64,000 bases of DNA from Geobacter sp. OR-1. GTDB taxonomy: Bacteria > Desulfobacterota > Desulfuromonadia > Geobacterales > DSM-12255. The notes under the pieces are model-generated. The model was not told where the DNA came from. It saw nothing but the letters and a program-made list of their open reading frames with translations, and did no database searches. The position numbers and the translations under genes were made by a program. The stretch lies in NCBI RefSeq assembly GCF_000813145.1, contig NZ_BAZF01000016.1:1-64000 (forward strand), in the 5' to 3' direction. Positions within the stretch are counted from its first letter, which is position 1. Every line of letters begins with the position of its first letter. Below are positions 1-7,047 of this stretch, in pieces.

Positions 1-585
1 TTGGCCGATGAGGTGACAGACGCACCGCAGGTATGATTCGGTGCGGTAATGTTTTAATACCGGGGCGTCGATGAGGTAGGCCCGGTCGGCGCCATGGGCA
101 AAGGCTTCATGGCAGAGCGGTTCGACCTGATCGCCTAATACGATGGCACTAAGGGGTACGCCGATGGCGTCGGCAAGTTCCCGCCCTTTGCCGAGCAGTT
201 CCCAGGAGACTTTGGCCGCCTCGCCTTCGGTCTGTTCGATGAAGACCCAGACCCCGCGATAGGCGGAGAGCATGGCGGCCAGGGCCGTTGCTTCGTCGTC
301 GGGCTCTTCTTCGGCAACCGCCCCACCCTGCTGCCGGGCAAGCTCTTCAAGCAGGGCCAGCTCTTCGGGGGTGAACTGGATCTCTAATGCTTCGGCCGGG
401 CAGACTTTGATGCATTTCAAACAGCCGATGCATTTGTCGCTTAAGATGACCGGTTCGCCGGCGTCGGTCATCTCGACGCAGTTGACCGGACAGGCGCTCT
501 GGCACCGGGCCCCGCAGGCGATGCATTTGCCCGGAATCAGCCGCGCTTTGCCGCGGGGTTTCTTCGGTTTCTTCGCTTCGGTCAT
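1..585 (-). CDS. etfA: Electron transfer flavoprotein alpha subunit with N-terminal ferredoxin domain, partial
   Basis: The start is ATG at 585 and the frame stays open to the window edge, giving 195 N-terminal residues. Two iron-sulfur motifs are visible: C21-x2-C24-x3-C28-x3-C32 and C52-x2-C55-x2-C58-x3-C62. An acidic linker follows and then the start of an ETF alpha/beta fold. EtfA (FixB) pairs with EtfB (FixA) to form a flavoprotein that transfers, and in the Fix type bifurcates, electrons. The fused ferredoxin domain is common in anaerobes. It lies downstream of etfB and of nifB on the same strand, which suggests electron supply to nitrogenase, but that role is inferred. The first iron-sulfur motif has one residue more than usual between its second and third cysteines. 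The C-terminal FAD-binding part is outside the window. Confidence 0.85.
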   Translation of the reverse strand, partial: MTEAKKPKKPRGKARLIPGKCIACGARCQSACPVNCVEMTDAGEPVILSDKCIGCLKCIKVCPAEALEIQFTPEELALLEELARQQGGAVAEEEPDDEATALAAMLSAYRGVWVFIEQTEGEAAKVSWELLGKGRELADAIGVPLSAIVLGDQVEPLCHEAFAHGADRAYLIDAPVLKHYRTESYLRCVCHLIGQ

Positions 586-600
586 TTCAAATTCCCTTTG

Positions 601-699
601 TGAATGGTGAATATAATAAAAACTGTGAATGGTGAAAGGTGAATAGTGAATATAACCAAGGCATTTTTCACCTTTCACTATTCACCATTCACAGCTTTT
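601..699. repeat. Heptad TGAAWRG-type repeat array forming an imperfect hairpin
   Basis: The etfB-etfA gap is filled with copies of a 7-base unit (variants TGAATGG, TGAAAGG, TGAATAG, TGAATAT) at 601-656. Reverse-complement copies follow at 667-694. A 14-base arm beginning CTGTGAATGG pairs across the array, and the rest pairs with the units in a different order. It lies within an apparent operon, so it would be transcribed as a stem between etfB and etfA. Confidence 0.75.
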
Positions 700-1511
700 T
701 ATACCGCCAATAAATCTTTGGCCAGCAGCTTGTCGATCAGGAGCCGGGCGGTGCCGTCGGGATCGTTCATCCCGTCGCCGATGATCTCGCCCTGGTCCCG
801 CTCGGGGGAGAAGATCTTGGCGACCCAGGTGGGCGACCCTTTGAGACCGATCTCGTTGACGTCGAGCTGCAGGACTTCGTTGTTCCAGAGTTCGACCGCA
901 GCATCGGCAGCGGCCAGCCGCATCGGTACGGTCGGATACCGGGGCCGGTTCAGTTCCCGCACTACGGTGAGCAGCGCCGGAAACGGGGCTTCGACGATCT
1001 CGTGCCGCCCTTCGAGCTTGCGGCTGACCCGCAACCGCCGGGATTCAAGATCAAGGTCGAGGATCTTGTCGACCAGGGTGAGCTGGATGCAGCCAAGACG
1101 GGTGGCAATGCCGGGCCCGACCTGGGCGGTGTCGCCGTCGATGGTCTGTTTGCCGCATAATATCAGCGCTACTTCGTCTTCTTCGTTCAGCTTCCGGATG
1201 GCGGCAGTTAATACATGACTGGTGGCCAGGGTGTCGGCGCCGCCAAAGCAGCGGTCGGAGAGCAGCACCACCCGGTCGGCACCCAATGCCAACGCCTTGC
1301 GCAGGGTCGCCTCGGCATTGGGCGGCCCCATGGATATTACCGTTACCTTGAACCCGTACCGGTCCCGAAACCGCAACGCCTCTTCCAGCGCATGCGTGTC
1401 GTACGGATTCATGATGAACGGTATCCCTTCCCTCACCAGCGTGTTCGTCTCCGGATCGATCTTTACCTGCGTCGTGTCAGGTACCTGCTTGATACATGCT
1501 ACCAGTTGCAT
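699..1511 (-). CDS. etfB: Electron transfer flavoprotein beta subunit (FixA type)
   Basis: This 270-residue protein has the typical EtfB length and opening (MQLVACIKQVPDT). The middle carries the conserved GKQTIDGDTAQVGP stretch and ends in the expected adenine-nucleotide-binding fold. EtfB binds AMP or a second FAD, depending on subtype, and forms the heterodimer with EtfA encoded just downstream. It is preceded on the same strand by a GNAT gene and nifB with short gaps, so it is probably in the nifB operon. That context favours a nitrogen-fixation FixAB role over fatty-acid oxidation. The bifurcating subtype cannot be settled from sequence reading alone. Confidence 0.9.
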   Translation of the reverse strand: MQLVACIKQVPDTTQVKIDPETNTLVREGIPFIMNPYDTHALEEALRFRDRYGFKVTVISMGPPNAEATLRKALALGADRVVLLSDRCFGGADTLATSHVLTAAIRKLNEEDEVALILCGKQTIDGDTAQVGPGIATRLGCIQLTLVDKILDLDLESRRLRVSRKLEGRHEIVEAPFPALLTVVRELNRPRYPTVPMRLAAADAAVELWNNEVLQLDVNEIGLKGSPTWVAKIFSPERDQGEIIGDGMNDPDGTARLLIDKLLAKDLLAV

Positions 1512-1552
1512 TTCGCGTGTCCTTTGGAAGGCTAAATATGCAAATCAGGCTG

Positions 1553-2368
1553 TCAGCCGATGCTTCCCATTGAGGCCAGGGCATAAATTGAATCGGGTCG
1601 ATAATCAGGTGCAGCGCCACGATACATCAGCAGCGTTTCGCCGCCCTTGGTAAAACCTTTTGCCTCGAAAATTGCCGCAGCAGCACTGTTCCCGGCCGGA
1701 GCGTCCAGATAGGTTGTACCGGTTTCAGATAAGCCGGTGAGCACGATATCCAAAAGGTCGCCAGCGCCTGCTATTGTCCCGCTCCAGGGGCCGATGTTGG
1801 TTCTTGACCCGGTATTATGGATAACCAGGGCGGAACGGTCATTACGGATTAACTTCCCCAGCCGGGCCTTTTCCCTGCAGATGAGGGACCGGTCATCCCC
1901 CCACCCCAGCCTATCGCTGCAGAGGAGTTCATGGATTTCGAGTTCCGAAGGTGTATATCCCATGCCAGCATCCAGTGAACCATTTAATTGCCATCTTGCA
2001 ACACGATCTATGATTCTGAAGCCGAGTTTTTCATAAAGCGGCGCACCGGCTGCTGATGCAGTCAGCCAGATCGTGCGTACCCCTGAAGTGCAGAGGATAT
2101 CCAGACAGCTGTTCATCAGTAATGCTCCAATACCAAGGCGCCGAAACTTCTTACGCACAATGAGATTGCCGATCCAGCCGCTTTTGCAGTAGGCAACGCC
2201 AGTGGCAAACCCAACCGCCGATCCGCCGGTCTCCCGCACGACAAGACATCCCTGCGGATAGGTGCGGATAAGGAATTCGAACTCCCAGGGATCGCATATC
2301 CAACCTTCTTCTGCGGCAAGGTCGAGAAATGGGCCGATGTCGAACATCCTGAAGGAATCGAGAACCAT
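1553..2368 (-). CDS. GNAT-family N-acetyltransferase
   Basis: The N-terminal half has a GNAT fold with the acetyl-CoA loop RRLGIGALL after a beta strand (WIGNLIV), followed by YEKLGF, typical of the fourth motif. The C-terminal half resembles a second, degenerate acetyltransferase domain with GNSAAAAIFEAKGF. I place the start at ATG 2368, two bases after the nifB stop, with GGGA upstream. A TTG at 2416 or ATG at 2410 would lengthen it and overlap nifB. The substrate is unknown. Its position between nifB and fixAB suggests co-transcription with nif genes, but no established nif role is known to me. Confidence 0.8.
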   Translation of the reverse strand: MVLDSFRMFDIGPFLDLAAEEGWICDPWEFEFLIRTYPQGCLVVRETGGSAVGFATGVAYCKSGWIGNLIVRKKFRRLGIGALLMNSCLDILCTSGVRTIWLTASAAGAPLYEKLGFRIIDRVARWQLNGSLDAGMGYTPSELEIHELLCSDRLGWGDDRSLICREKARLGKLIRNDRSALVIHNTGSRTNIGPWSGTIAGAGDLLDIVLTGLSETGTTYLDAPAGNSAAAAIFEAKGFTKGGETLLMYRGAAPDYRPDSIYALASMGSIG

Positions 2369-2369
2369 T

Positions 2370-3233
2370 TCAATTCCCGGAACAGGCGGCTTTGGCAAAT
2401 TGCATCTCATCGCCAATCAAGCCAACCGCATCGGCCCGGCACTGACGACAATGCTTGAACTGGCCGATAATCCTTTCATTGGCGTTCCGAACCGACTCGA
2501 GCATTTCCGCCGACGGAGGGACAAATCGAGCAAAATCGGCCTGCGGAATGAGCGGCATCACGTTCATGACAAATGCCCCGAGTTCCTTGACCTTTTCGGC
2601 AATGGCCGGAACTTCCTGATCATTTACGCCGGGTATCAGAACGGTATTGACCTTGATCGTCATGCCGAACTTGGCGGCCTTTCTTAACCCCTCTATCTGG
2701 TTCGCAATCAGTATCCGCGCCGCTGCCTCACCGGTGTATCTGTGGCCATGATAGTTGATATAGCTGTAAATCCGCGCGCCCACCTCAGGATCGAGCGCAT
2801 TCAGGGTTACGGTGAGAGAGTGCAGACCCAGCTCATTGAGCGTGTCGATCTTTTCCGGCAACAGCAGGCCATTGGTGCTCAGGCACTTGATAAGTTGTGG
2901 AAACTCTTCACCCACAAGCCTGAAGGTTTCAAAGGTCTCTTGATTGGCAAGCGGATCTCCGGGTCCGGCAACCCCGATGACCTTTATTATCGGCCCCATT
3001 ACCTCGCTGACCATCACCTGCCTGACTTTAGCGATCGCCTCTTCCGGCGTCAGCAGCCTGCTGGTTACCCCTGGGCGCGACTCGTTGGCGCAGTCGTGAC
3101 GCCGGGAACAGTAACCGCACTTGATATTGCAGCGGGGAGCGACGGCTAGATGCATCCGGCCGTTTTTGTGGTGATTACCGCCAAAACAGGGGTGACCTTG
3201 AATATTTTTCTTTTCGGAACATGCTGTGGCCAT
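2370..3233 (-). CDS. nifB: Nitrogenase cofactor biosynthesis radical SAM protein NifB, short form
   Basis: NifB is a radical-SAM enzyme that builds the 8Fe carbide core (NifB-co) of FeMo cofactor. The 287-residue product shows HPCF at residues 14-17, the SAM-cluster motif C35-x3-C39-x2-C42, the glycine-rich GVAGPGDPLAN segment, and a C-terminal CRQCRADAVG typical of NifB. It lacks the NifX-like C-terminal domain of proteobacterial long NifB; two stand-alone NifX-like genes lie at 5840 and 6533. The start at 3233 is chosen because GGGAGG lies six bases upstream. Upstream starts would run into a terminator-like hairpin. It heads the nifB-GNAT-etfB-etfA operon. Confidence 0.95.
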   Translation of the reverse strand: MATACSEKKNIQGHPCFGGNHHKNGRMHLAVAPRCNIKCGYCSRRHDCANESRPGVTSRLLTPEEAIAKVRQVMVSEVMGPIIKVIGVAGPGDPLANQETFETFRLVGEEFPQLIKCLSTNGLLLPEKIDTLNELGLHSLTVTLNALDPEVGARIYSYINYHGHRYTGEAAARILIANQIEGLRKAAKFGMTIKVNTVLIPGVNDQEVPAIAEKVKELGAFVMNVMPLIPQADFARFVPPSAEMLESVRNANERIIGQFKHCRQCRADAVGLIGDEMQFAKAACSGN

Positions 3234-3252
3234 AACTGCCTCCCTTGCCGAC

Positions 3253-3291
3253 AAAAAAAGCCCGGCGCTGTCGGGCACCGGGCTTCTTTGC
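3253..3291 (-). terminator. Leader terminator (attenuator candidate) upstream of nifB
   Basis: On the minus strand AGCCCGG and CCGGGCT form a 7-bp stem (3278-3284 with 3259-3265) followed by seven T residues at 3253-3259. It sits between the probable promoter and the nifB ribosome binding site. The sequence GCAAAGAAGCCC at 3280-3291 opens the hairpin and resembles the leader element of nifEN and nifX. An intrinsic terminator here would silence nifB unless read through. Confidence 0.8.
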
Positions 3292-3350
3292 ATGAATGTG
3301 AATACGCCATCGTATTCAATTGTGATTGTTGTAATTTACGTATTTCATTA

Positions 3351-3365
3351 ACACGAATCGTGCCA
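3351..3365 (-). promoter_or_regulatory. Sigma-54-like promoter for nifB (weak -12)
   Basis: The minus strand reads TGGCACG then ATTCG then TGT. The GG and the second dinucleotide have the 10-base spacing of a -24/-12 promoter, but the -12 element is GT, not GC. A similar variant lies on the plus strand at 3539. Confidence 0.45.
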
Positions 3366-3538
3366 CAAGATGCAATATTGCCGGAACAGCGCTAAAGCAG
3401 CAGCTTATGGGAAAATGCCGGTTTACTGTTTACGAGATCTGCCGGGTGACGGGGCATTTCTGATTACAGATTAGGCACCACAGGCAATATTTACATATCA
3501 ACCAGGCAAAAGAGCTGCCATTACAGCTGTTCACCCTG

Positions 3539-3553
3539 TGGCACGCTCCATGT
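3539..3553 (+). promoter_or_regulatory. Sigma-54-like promoter for the small-gene/draG operon (weak -12)
   Basis: The plus strand reads TGGCACG then CTCCA then TGT, with GG-N10-GT spacing, 39 bases before the first start codon. It mirrors the variant in front of nifB. The -24 half is a good match and the -12 half is degenerate. Confidence 0.45.
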
Positions 3554-3591
3554 AATACCATGTTGAAATAGATCAAATCAGGAGGGCCCTT

Positions 3592-3825
3592 ATGAACAGT
3601 GGCACAGCTAACATACATATAACAGAGGCAGCGGCAGAGCTGCAGACAACCCAACTGAAGGTATTGATGCTGGTGAAGAACAAGGCAATCCTCGGGGAAG
3701 AGATCAGAGGAGAGTGGTACGTGAACCGGGACTCGCTGAACTGCTTCAAGTCTCACGGCAGCGATATCAAGATAGAGATGGGATGCAAAAGTAACTGCTC
3801 GTCCGGAGGGTGCGGATGCCGCTGA
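3592..3825 (+). CDS. Small helix-turn-helix-like protein with Cys-rich tail
   Basis: This 77-residue protein has a good ribosome binding site (AGGAGGG). Residues about 9-55 (ITEAAAELQTTQLKVLML, then a short wing-like WYVNRDSL) resemble an excisionase/MerR-type DNA-binding domain. The last 15 residues hold five cysteines (CKSNC, CGC), which could bind a metal or an iron-sulfur cluster. It is first in an operon with an unknown gene and draG, so a regulatory role in nitrogenase control is possible. The family is not recognised and the DNA-binding call is an inference from residue pattern. Confidence 0.6.
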   Translation: MNSGTANIHITEAAAELQTTQLKVLMLVKNKAILGEEIRGEWYVNRDSLNCFKSHGSDIKIEMGCKSNCSSGGCGCR

Positions 3826-4112
3826 TCAGCGTTAAGGGGTCTGACCTGTACAATAAATACCAGAAGGATACCGAAAACCGGTTCAAGCCGAAGTTTTCCG
3901 GGAAACCCGATCCCAATCGTTTCAATCGCGATGACATTTACGAGGTCCTGCCGATGCTTTCTGCAGTCATGAGCGAACTCGGCCGCGATGACCAGCGCAC
4001 GCTGCATCTCATGGAAGAACTGATGATCAGGGACATGCCGGCTTTCATATCCAGCCGGGAAGAGGTGTTCGATTTCCTGGTCAGCTGCATGAAGGAGATT
4101 CTGGCAGGGTGA
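3816..4112 (+). CDS. Hypothetical protein, coupled to draG
   Basis: The product is 98 residues, soluble, mainly helical, with no cysteine cluster except one Cys near the C-terminus. The start is ATG 3816, six bases after GGAGG; a GTG at 3810 is too close to that site. It overlaps the end of the preceding gene by ten bases, and its stop overlaps the draG start (GTGA at 4109-4112). This tight coupling argues that all three are made together. I do not recognise a family; the C-terminal half (ISSREEVFDFLVSCMKEI) looks like an amphipathic helix pair. Confidence 0.65.
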   Translation: MPLISVKGSDLYNKYQKDTENRFKPKFSGKPDPNRFNRDDIYEVLPMLSAVMSELGRDDQRTLHLMEELMIRDMPAFISSREEVFDFLVSCMKEILAG

Positions 4113-4975
4113 GCGATGACACGCTCTCCCGGATAAGAGGCGCATTCTTCGGGATGGCGGTCGGCGATGCCCTCGGCGCTCCGGTTGAATTCATGATGCC
4201 GGGTGAAATCAAGGCCAGACACGGCATTCTCAGGGAGATGACCGGCGGGGGTTGGCTCAGGTTGAAACCGGGACAGGTTACCGATGATACGGATATGTCA
4301 CTCTGTATTGCGCGGGGAATATGCGCCGGCAATGGCTGGGATATTACAAGAATTGCCACTGAGTTCGCTTCCTGGCTCAAGACCAGGCCGATCGATGTCG
4401 GCGATACCTGCCGCCGCGGCATAAGAAATTTCATGCTTCACGGCCAGCTCGAAACACCCCCCAATGAATGGGATGCCGGCAACGGGGCTCTCATGCGGAT
4501 GGTTCCGGTGGCAATCTATACGGTCAGTGACGATGCTTTACTGCACCGGTGCGCAATCGAACAGGCACATCTGACTCACAACCATCCCCTCTCCGACGCT
4601 GCCTGCGTCTGCTACGGCAAGATGCTCCACCTCGCAATTTCCGGCGCGTCACGGAACCGGATCAGGAGGGAGGTAAACCTGCTGGCAGAAGAATTCCCGA
4701 ATTTCAACTTCGAGCCTTACAAAGGGCTGGCAACCGGCTACGTTGTCGACACCTTCCAAACCGTATGCCACTATTTTTTCCGTGCCAAAGGTTTTGAGGA
4801 GTGCGTTGTTGCCACCGTAAATCAGGGTGGAGATGCGGACACCACCGGCGCGATAATCGGCGGTCTGGCGGGCGCCTATTACGGCTTTGAAAGCATACCT
4901 GGCCGCTGGCTGAAAAAACTCGACCGGTCGGTTGCCAAAGAGATTGAGGATCTGGCCCTGAGTCTCGTCAAATAG
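4109..4975 (+). CDS. draG: ADP-ribosyl-[dinitrogen reductase] glycohydrolase DraG
   Basis: DraG removes ADP-ribose from an arginine of NifH and so reactivates nitrogenase. The 288-residue product opens with the family's GAFFGMAVGDALGAPVEF. It then has the metal-binding DDTDMS, and near the C-terminus GGDADTTGAIIGGLAGA, which supplies the second metal site. Length and motif order match DraG and the wider ADP-ribosylglycohydrolase family. The neighbouring convergent draT makes the specific DraG assignment likely. Translation probably starts at GTG 4109, overlapping the upstream stop. Confidence 0.93.
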   Translation: MSDDTLSRIRGAFFGMAVGDALGAPVEFMMPGEIKARHGILREMTGGGWLRLKPGQVTDDTDMSLCIARGICAGNGWDITRIATEFASWLKTRPIDVGDTCRRGIRNFMLHGQLETPPNEWDAGNGALMRMVPVAIYTVSDDALLHRCAIEQAHLTHNHPLSDAACVCYGKMLHLAISGASRNRIRREVNLLAEEFPNFNFEPYKGLATGYVVDTFQTVCHYFFRAKGFEECVVATVNQGGDADTTGAIIGGLAGAYYGFESIPGRWLKKLDRSVAKEIEDLALSLVK

Positions 4976-4998
4976 CCCCCTTACCCAGGGTCTCCCGG

Positions 4999-5793
4999 TC
5001 ACAATGTACATAAAATACGCTTTACCCGGTATTCCCCACCGATGACCAGACACTCCCCCTCCCCCTTCAAAATGCTGTTCGGCAACAGATCGTCATAGAA
5101 AAATATCTTGGCAACCGGCGCCTTGATCTCCCAGACCGTGTCACCAAACTCCCAGGCCCGCTCCTCATCGCCGGTAAAGGAAACCAGATTGTTCAGCCGC
5201 ACTACCTGTTCCCGTTTGCCGAGCTGCTCGATAACATTATAGTCGTTGGCGTCATTGGTGCCACGATAAAGGGTTACGACCCCATCGCTTGGTTTGGACT
5301 TCCCGAGTTCGTACTGGCAGTATTCGTACAGAAGATCCAGCTGCGAGTTTATGGCATTGGTCCGGGCGCTCCCTTTAGTCCGGTCAATGGCAAAAGTCAT
5401 ATACTCTTCCGAGTGGATGCCCGGAATTCGGATCTTGTGGAATGTTGGCGGAATTCCGATGCGGCTTTCCACCCACCCCTTGAGCACCGCCCCCTCGACT
5501 GAGTTAGAGTCCATCATCCAGCCGCGCAGAAAACGGAGATAGCTGTTCTTCAAACTTTTGCGCGCCGAGTCGGTGTGGCTCTGCCAGTGATGCAGCTGAT
5601 ATTTTACGGACATATAATCGTTGAAGATGATTGCCCGCTCGGCAGCGCTGGCAATGGTGTCCAGCTTGGCAAAGAAATGACGGTTGGCCAGGCGCACCCC
5701 CTGGATCTCAAGCGGTCGGGGGTGCTCATTGAAGTGGCGCGAAGCGATGACCCAGGGAGGGAGATTGCAGAGATTGAAACCTAGGCCGGTCAT
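4999..5793 (-). CDS. draT: NAD+--dinitrogen-reductase ADP-D-ribosyltransferase DraT
   Basis: DraT inactivates NifH by transferring ADP-ribose from NAD+ to an arginine when ammonium appears or energy falls. The 264-residue protein has the family's N-terminal FNLCNLPPWVIASRHFN and the central VEGAVLKGWVESRIGIPPTF. VVTLYRGTND lies in the NAD-binding region, and the C-terminal part carries LNNLVSFTGDEERAWEFGD. It is the last gene of the nifX-fdx-nifX-draT set and is convergent with draG, only 23 bases apart. The start is supported by GAGGTG eight bases upstream. Together draT and draG show that post-translational nitrogenase switching is encoded here. Confidence 0.93.
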   Translation of the reverse strand: MTGLGFNLCNLPPWVIASRHFNEHPRPLEIQGVRLANRHFFAKLDTIASAAERAIIFNDYMSVKYQLHHWQSHTDSARKSLKNSYLRFLRGWMMDSNSVEGAVLKGWVESRIGIPPTFHKIRIPGIHSEEYMTFAIDRTKGSARTNAINSQLDLLYEYCQYELGKSKPSDGVVTLYRGTNDANDYNVIEQLGKREQVVRLNNLVSFTGDEERAWEFGDTVWEIKAPVAKIFFYDDLLPNSILKGEGECLVIGGEYRVKRILCTL

Positions 5794-5839
5794 GGGGCAT
5801 CACCTCGTCGTGATTATTGGGAGCAGATTTCGCAGCTGC

Positions 5840-6169
5840 CTACAAAGCTTTTGCGAGTTCTGTAAGAACTGTCTTTATCGGGCCGCTGACCACAAAGGTC
5901 TCGACCCCGAGATTCGCCATCTCCTGCTGCGGACATTCGCCGATCTGACAACAGGCCACCACCCGGCACCCCTTCAGTGCTTCGGCTATGGCCCGGAGTA
6001 GATGACCGCGCAGCGGATGGTCCGGATCATACGAACAGTAACGCTCCACCTTCTTCTCATCAACCAGCTGTATCGATTCCCCGTCGACATCATAGATCAG
6101 GAACCGCTCGGCATGGCCGAAGTGCTGGTTGATATCCCGTCCATCTTTCGATGCAACTGCGATGAGCAT
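5840..6169 (-). CDS. NifX/NifB-C-terminal-type dinitrogenase cofactor-binding protein (second copy)
   Basis: This 109-residue protein has the signature INQHFGHAERFLIYDVD and the glycine/cysteine turn CRVVACCQIGECPQQEM of the Nif cofactor-biosynthesis domain. The family binds NifB-co or FeMo-co intermediates, and this single-domain form may stand in for the domain missing from the short NifB. It follows the nif ferredoxin gene across a structured repeat and precedes draT. It differs clearly from the copy at 6533, so the two probably handle different partners or stages. Confidence 0.85.
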   Translation of the reverse strand: MLIAVASKDGRDINQHFGHAERFLIYDVDGESIQLVDEKKVERYCSYDPDHPLRGHLLRAIAEALKGCRVVACCQIGECPQQEMANLGVETFVVSGPIKTVLTELAKAL

Positions 6170-6185
6170 ATTAAACCTCCTGAAT

Positions 6186-6239
6186 GGGCGGCCACATACG
6201 GCCGCCCATGATCAGGGCAATCACAGGGGGTTGCCCTAC
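6186..6239. repeat. GC-rich palindromic intergenic repeat (copy 1)
   Basis: GGGCGGCC and GGCCGCCC form a tight hairpin, followed by GGGCAA...TTGCCC and ending CCCTAC. It resembles the elements at 12924 and 61991, although the left end here lacks GTAGG. It lies between two nif genes of the same operon. Confidence 0.6.
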
Positions 6240-6499
6240 AACACCACCGGCTCAAAAGAAAAGCACTTCTTCGAGCAGGTCCGGCCGCACGCCTGGCAAC
6301 CGATGCAATTGCCGGGATTCGCTACCTTCATGAACATCTTCGCCGAATCATCCTCGTCCAGTTCTTCATAAGCCAGCACGTCGTGAACGCAGACCTTGAA
6401 ACAGCGGCCGCAGCCGATACAGGTTTCCTCGTCGATCGACATTATGAACTCGGGTGTGTATTCAGTTTTATTCCTGCGTAATCCGGTGATGTATGCCAC
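6236..6499 (-). CDS. Nif-specific ferredoxin, 2[4Fe-4S] (NifX-associated)
   Basis: The 87-residue protein has two cysteine clusters, CIGCGRCFKVC near residue 27 and CIGCQACGRTC near residue 65, with a further KKC after the second. The N-terminal MAYITGLRRNKTEYTPEF is typical of the ferredoxin III family found next to nifX. It probably donates electrons for nitrogenase or cofactor assembly. It lies 33 bases downstream of a nifX-like gene. The start is supported by an upstream purine-rich GGAAAGGAG. Confidence 0.92.
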   Translation of the reverse strand: MAYITGLRRNKTEYTPEFIMSIDEETCIGCGRCFKVCVHDVLAYEELDEDDSAKMFMKVANPGNCIGCQACGRTCSKKCFSFEPVVL

Positions 6500-6532
6500 T
6501 TTTCTTCTCCTTTCCTGTTTGACAGCGCCGTA

Positions 6533-6919
6533 TTAATCGTCGAGAAATGATGAGCAGTTATCCTTGTTAAGCGCCTTTTTGAGCCAGGGAGGCGGGTTAC
6601 CCCGCAACACCTCCTGAAGCTTGGCGACGATTTCAGCCACCGGGACTTCGGTGTTGGTCTTCATCGGGTGGATTTTTTTCGCCACCAGCTTGGCTGCTGC
6701 AGGGCCGCCGATCTGCATGGTGTAAACAATGGCACAGCCGGCAAGGGCGCCGGCCCGCGCCGCTATCCTGTCTTCCTCGTCCTCAGCGGTAGTTACGGCA
6801 GTGACGATATTCAGCGCTACCGCCTGTTCCGGCCCGATCTCCCAGATATGGAAGTTCTGGCACTGGCCGAAATGCTGGTCGATCATTTCTCCATTGGAGG
6901 AGCTAAAAGCAACTTTCAT
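6533..6919 (-). CDS. nifX: NifX-like nitrogenase cofactor carrier
   Basis: The 128-residue product begins MKVAFSSSNGEMIDQHFGQC, a hallmark of NifX/NafY/NifB-C-terminal domains. It continues with LAGCAIVYTMQIGGPAAAKLV, matching the cofactor-binding core. NifX carries NifB-co and the VK-cluster between NifB and NifEN. It is first in the operon, behind a sigma-54-like promoter and a terminator-type leader. The C-terminal 25 residues extend beyond the core domain. Confidence 0.88.
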   Translation of the reverse strand: MKVAFSSSNGEMIDQHFGQCQNFHIWEIGPEQAVALNIVTAVTTAEDEEDRIAARAGALAGCAIVYTMQIGGPAAAKLVAKKIHPMKTNTEVPVAEIVAKLQEVLRGNPPPWLKKALNKDNCSSFLDD

Positions 6920-6945
6920 GACATATTATCCTTTCACTGCAAGGT

Positions 6946-6992
6946 CAAAACAACAAAGGCGCACCATCTGGAACGATGGGGCGCCTTTGCCG
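6946..6992 (-). terminator. Leader terminator (attenuator candidate) upstream of nifX
   Basis: On the minus strand AAAGGCGCCCCATC (6975-6988) pairs with GATGGTGCGCCTTT (6955-6968), leaving a 6-base loop at 6969-6974 and one mismatch. GTTGTTTTG follows. The T tract is weaker than those before nifB and nifEN. The 13-mer CGGCAAAGGCGCC at 6980-6992 is identical to one in the nifEN leader. Confidence 0.75.
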
Positions 6993-7032
6993 TTGTTGCC
7001 GTTAACCGTCATATTCTGTTTTCCGTGTTATA

Positions 7033-7047
7033 GCACATGATATGCCA
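7033..7047 (-). promoter_or_regulatory. Sigma-54 promoter for nifX-fdx-nifX-draT
   Basis: The minus strand shows TGGCATATCATGTGC: GG and GC are ten bases apart, as required for the -24/-12 promoter. It lies about 35 bases upstream of the leader hairpin. It overlaps the most upstream possible start of the divergent kinase gene, which supports the later start chosen for that gene. Confidence 0.7.

Larger units (their letters stand above)
3234..3591. other. Divergent intergenic region between nifB and the draG operon
   Basis: This 358-base gap holds the nifB leader terminator, two outward-facing sigma-54-like promoters and, between them, about 170 bases with no convincing gene. The nifB leader also contains a 7-bp hairpin, GAATACG with CGTATTC, at 3299-3316. 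Binding sites for an enhancer-binding activator would be expected in the central part, but I cannot assign one. Confidence 0.5.

Noticed and set aside
601-699. CRISPR-like array
   Set aside because: Units are 7 bases with no unique spacers and occur in both orientations; no cas genes are present.
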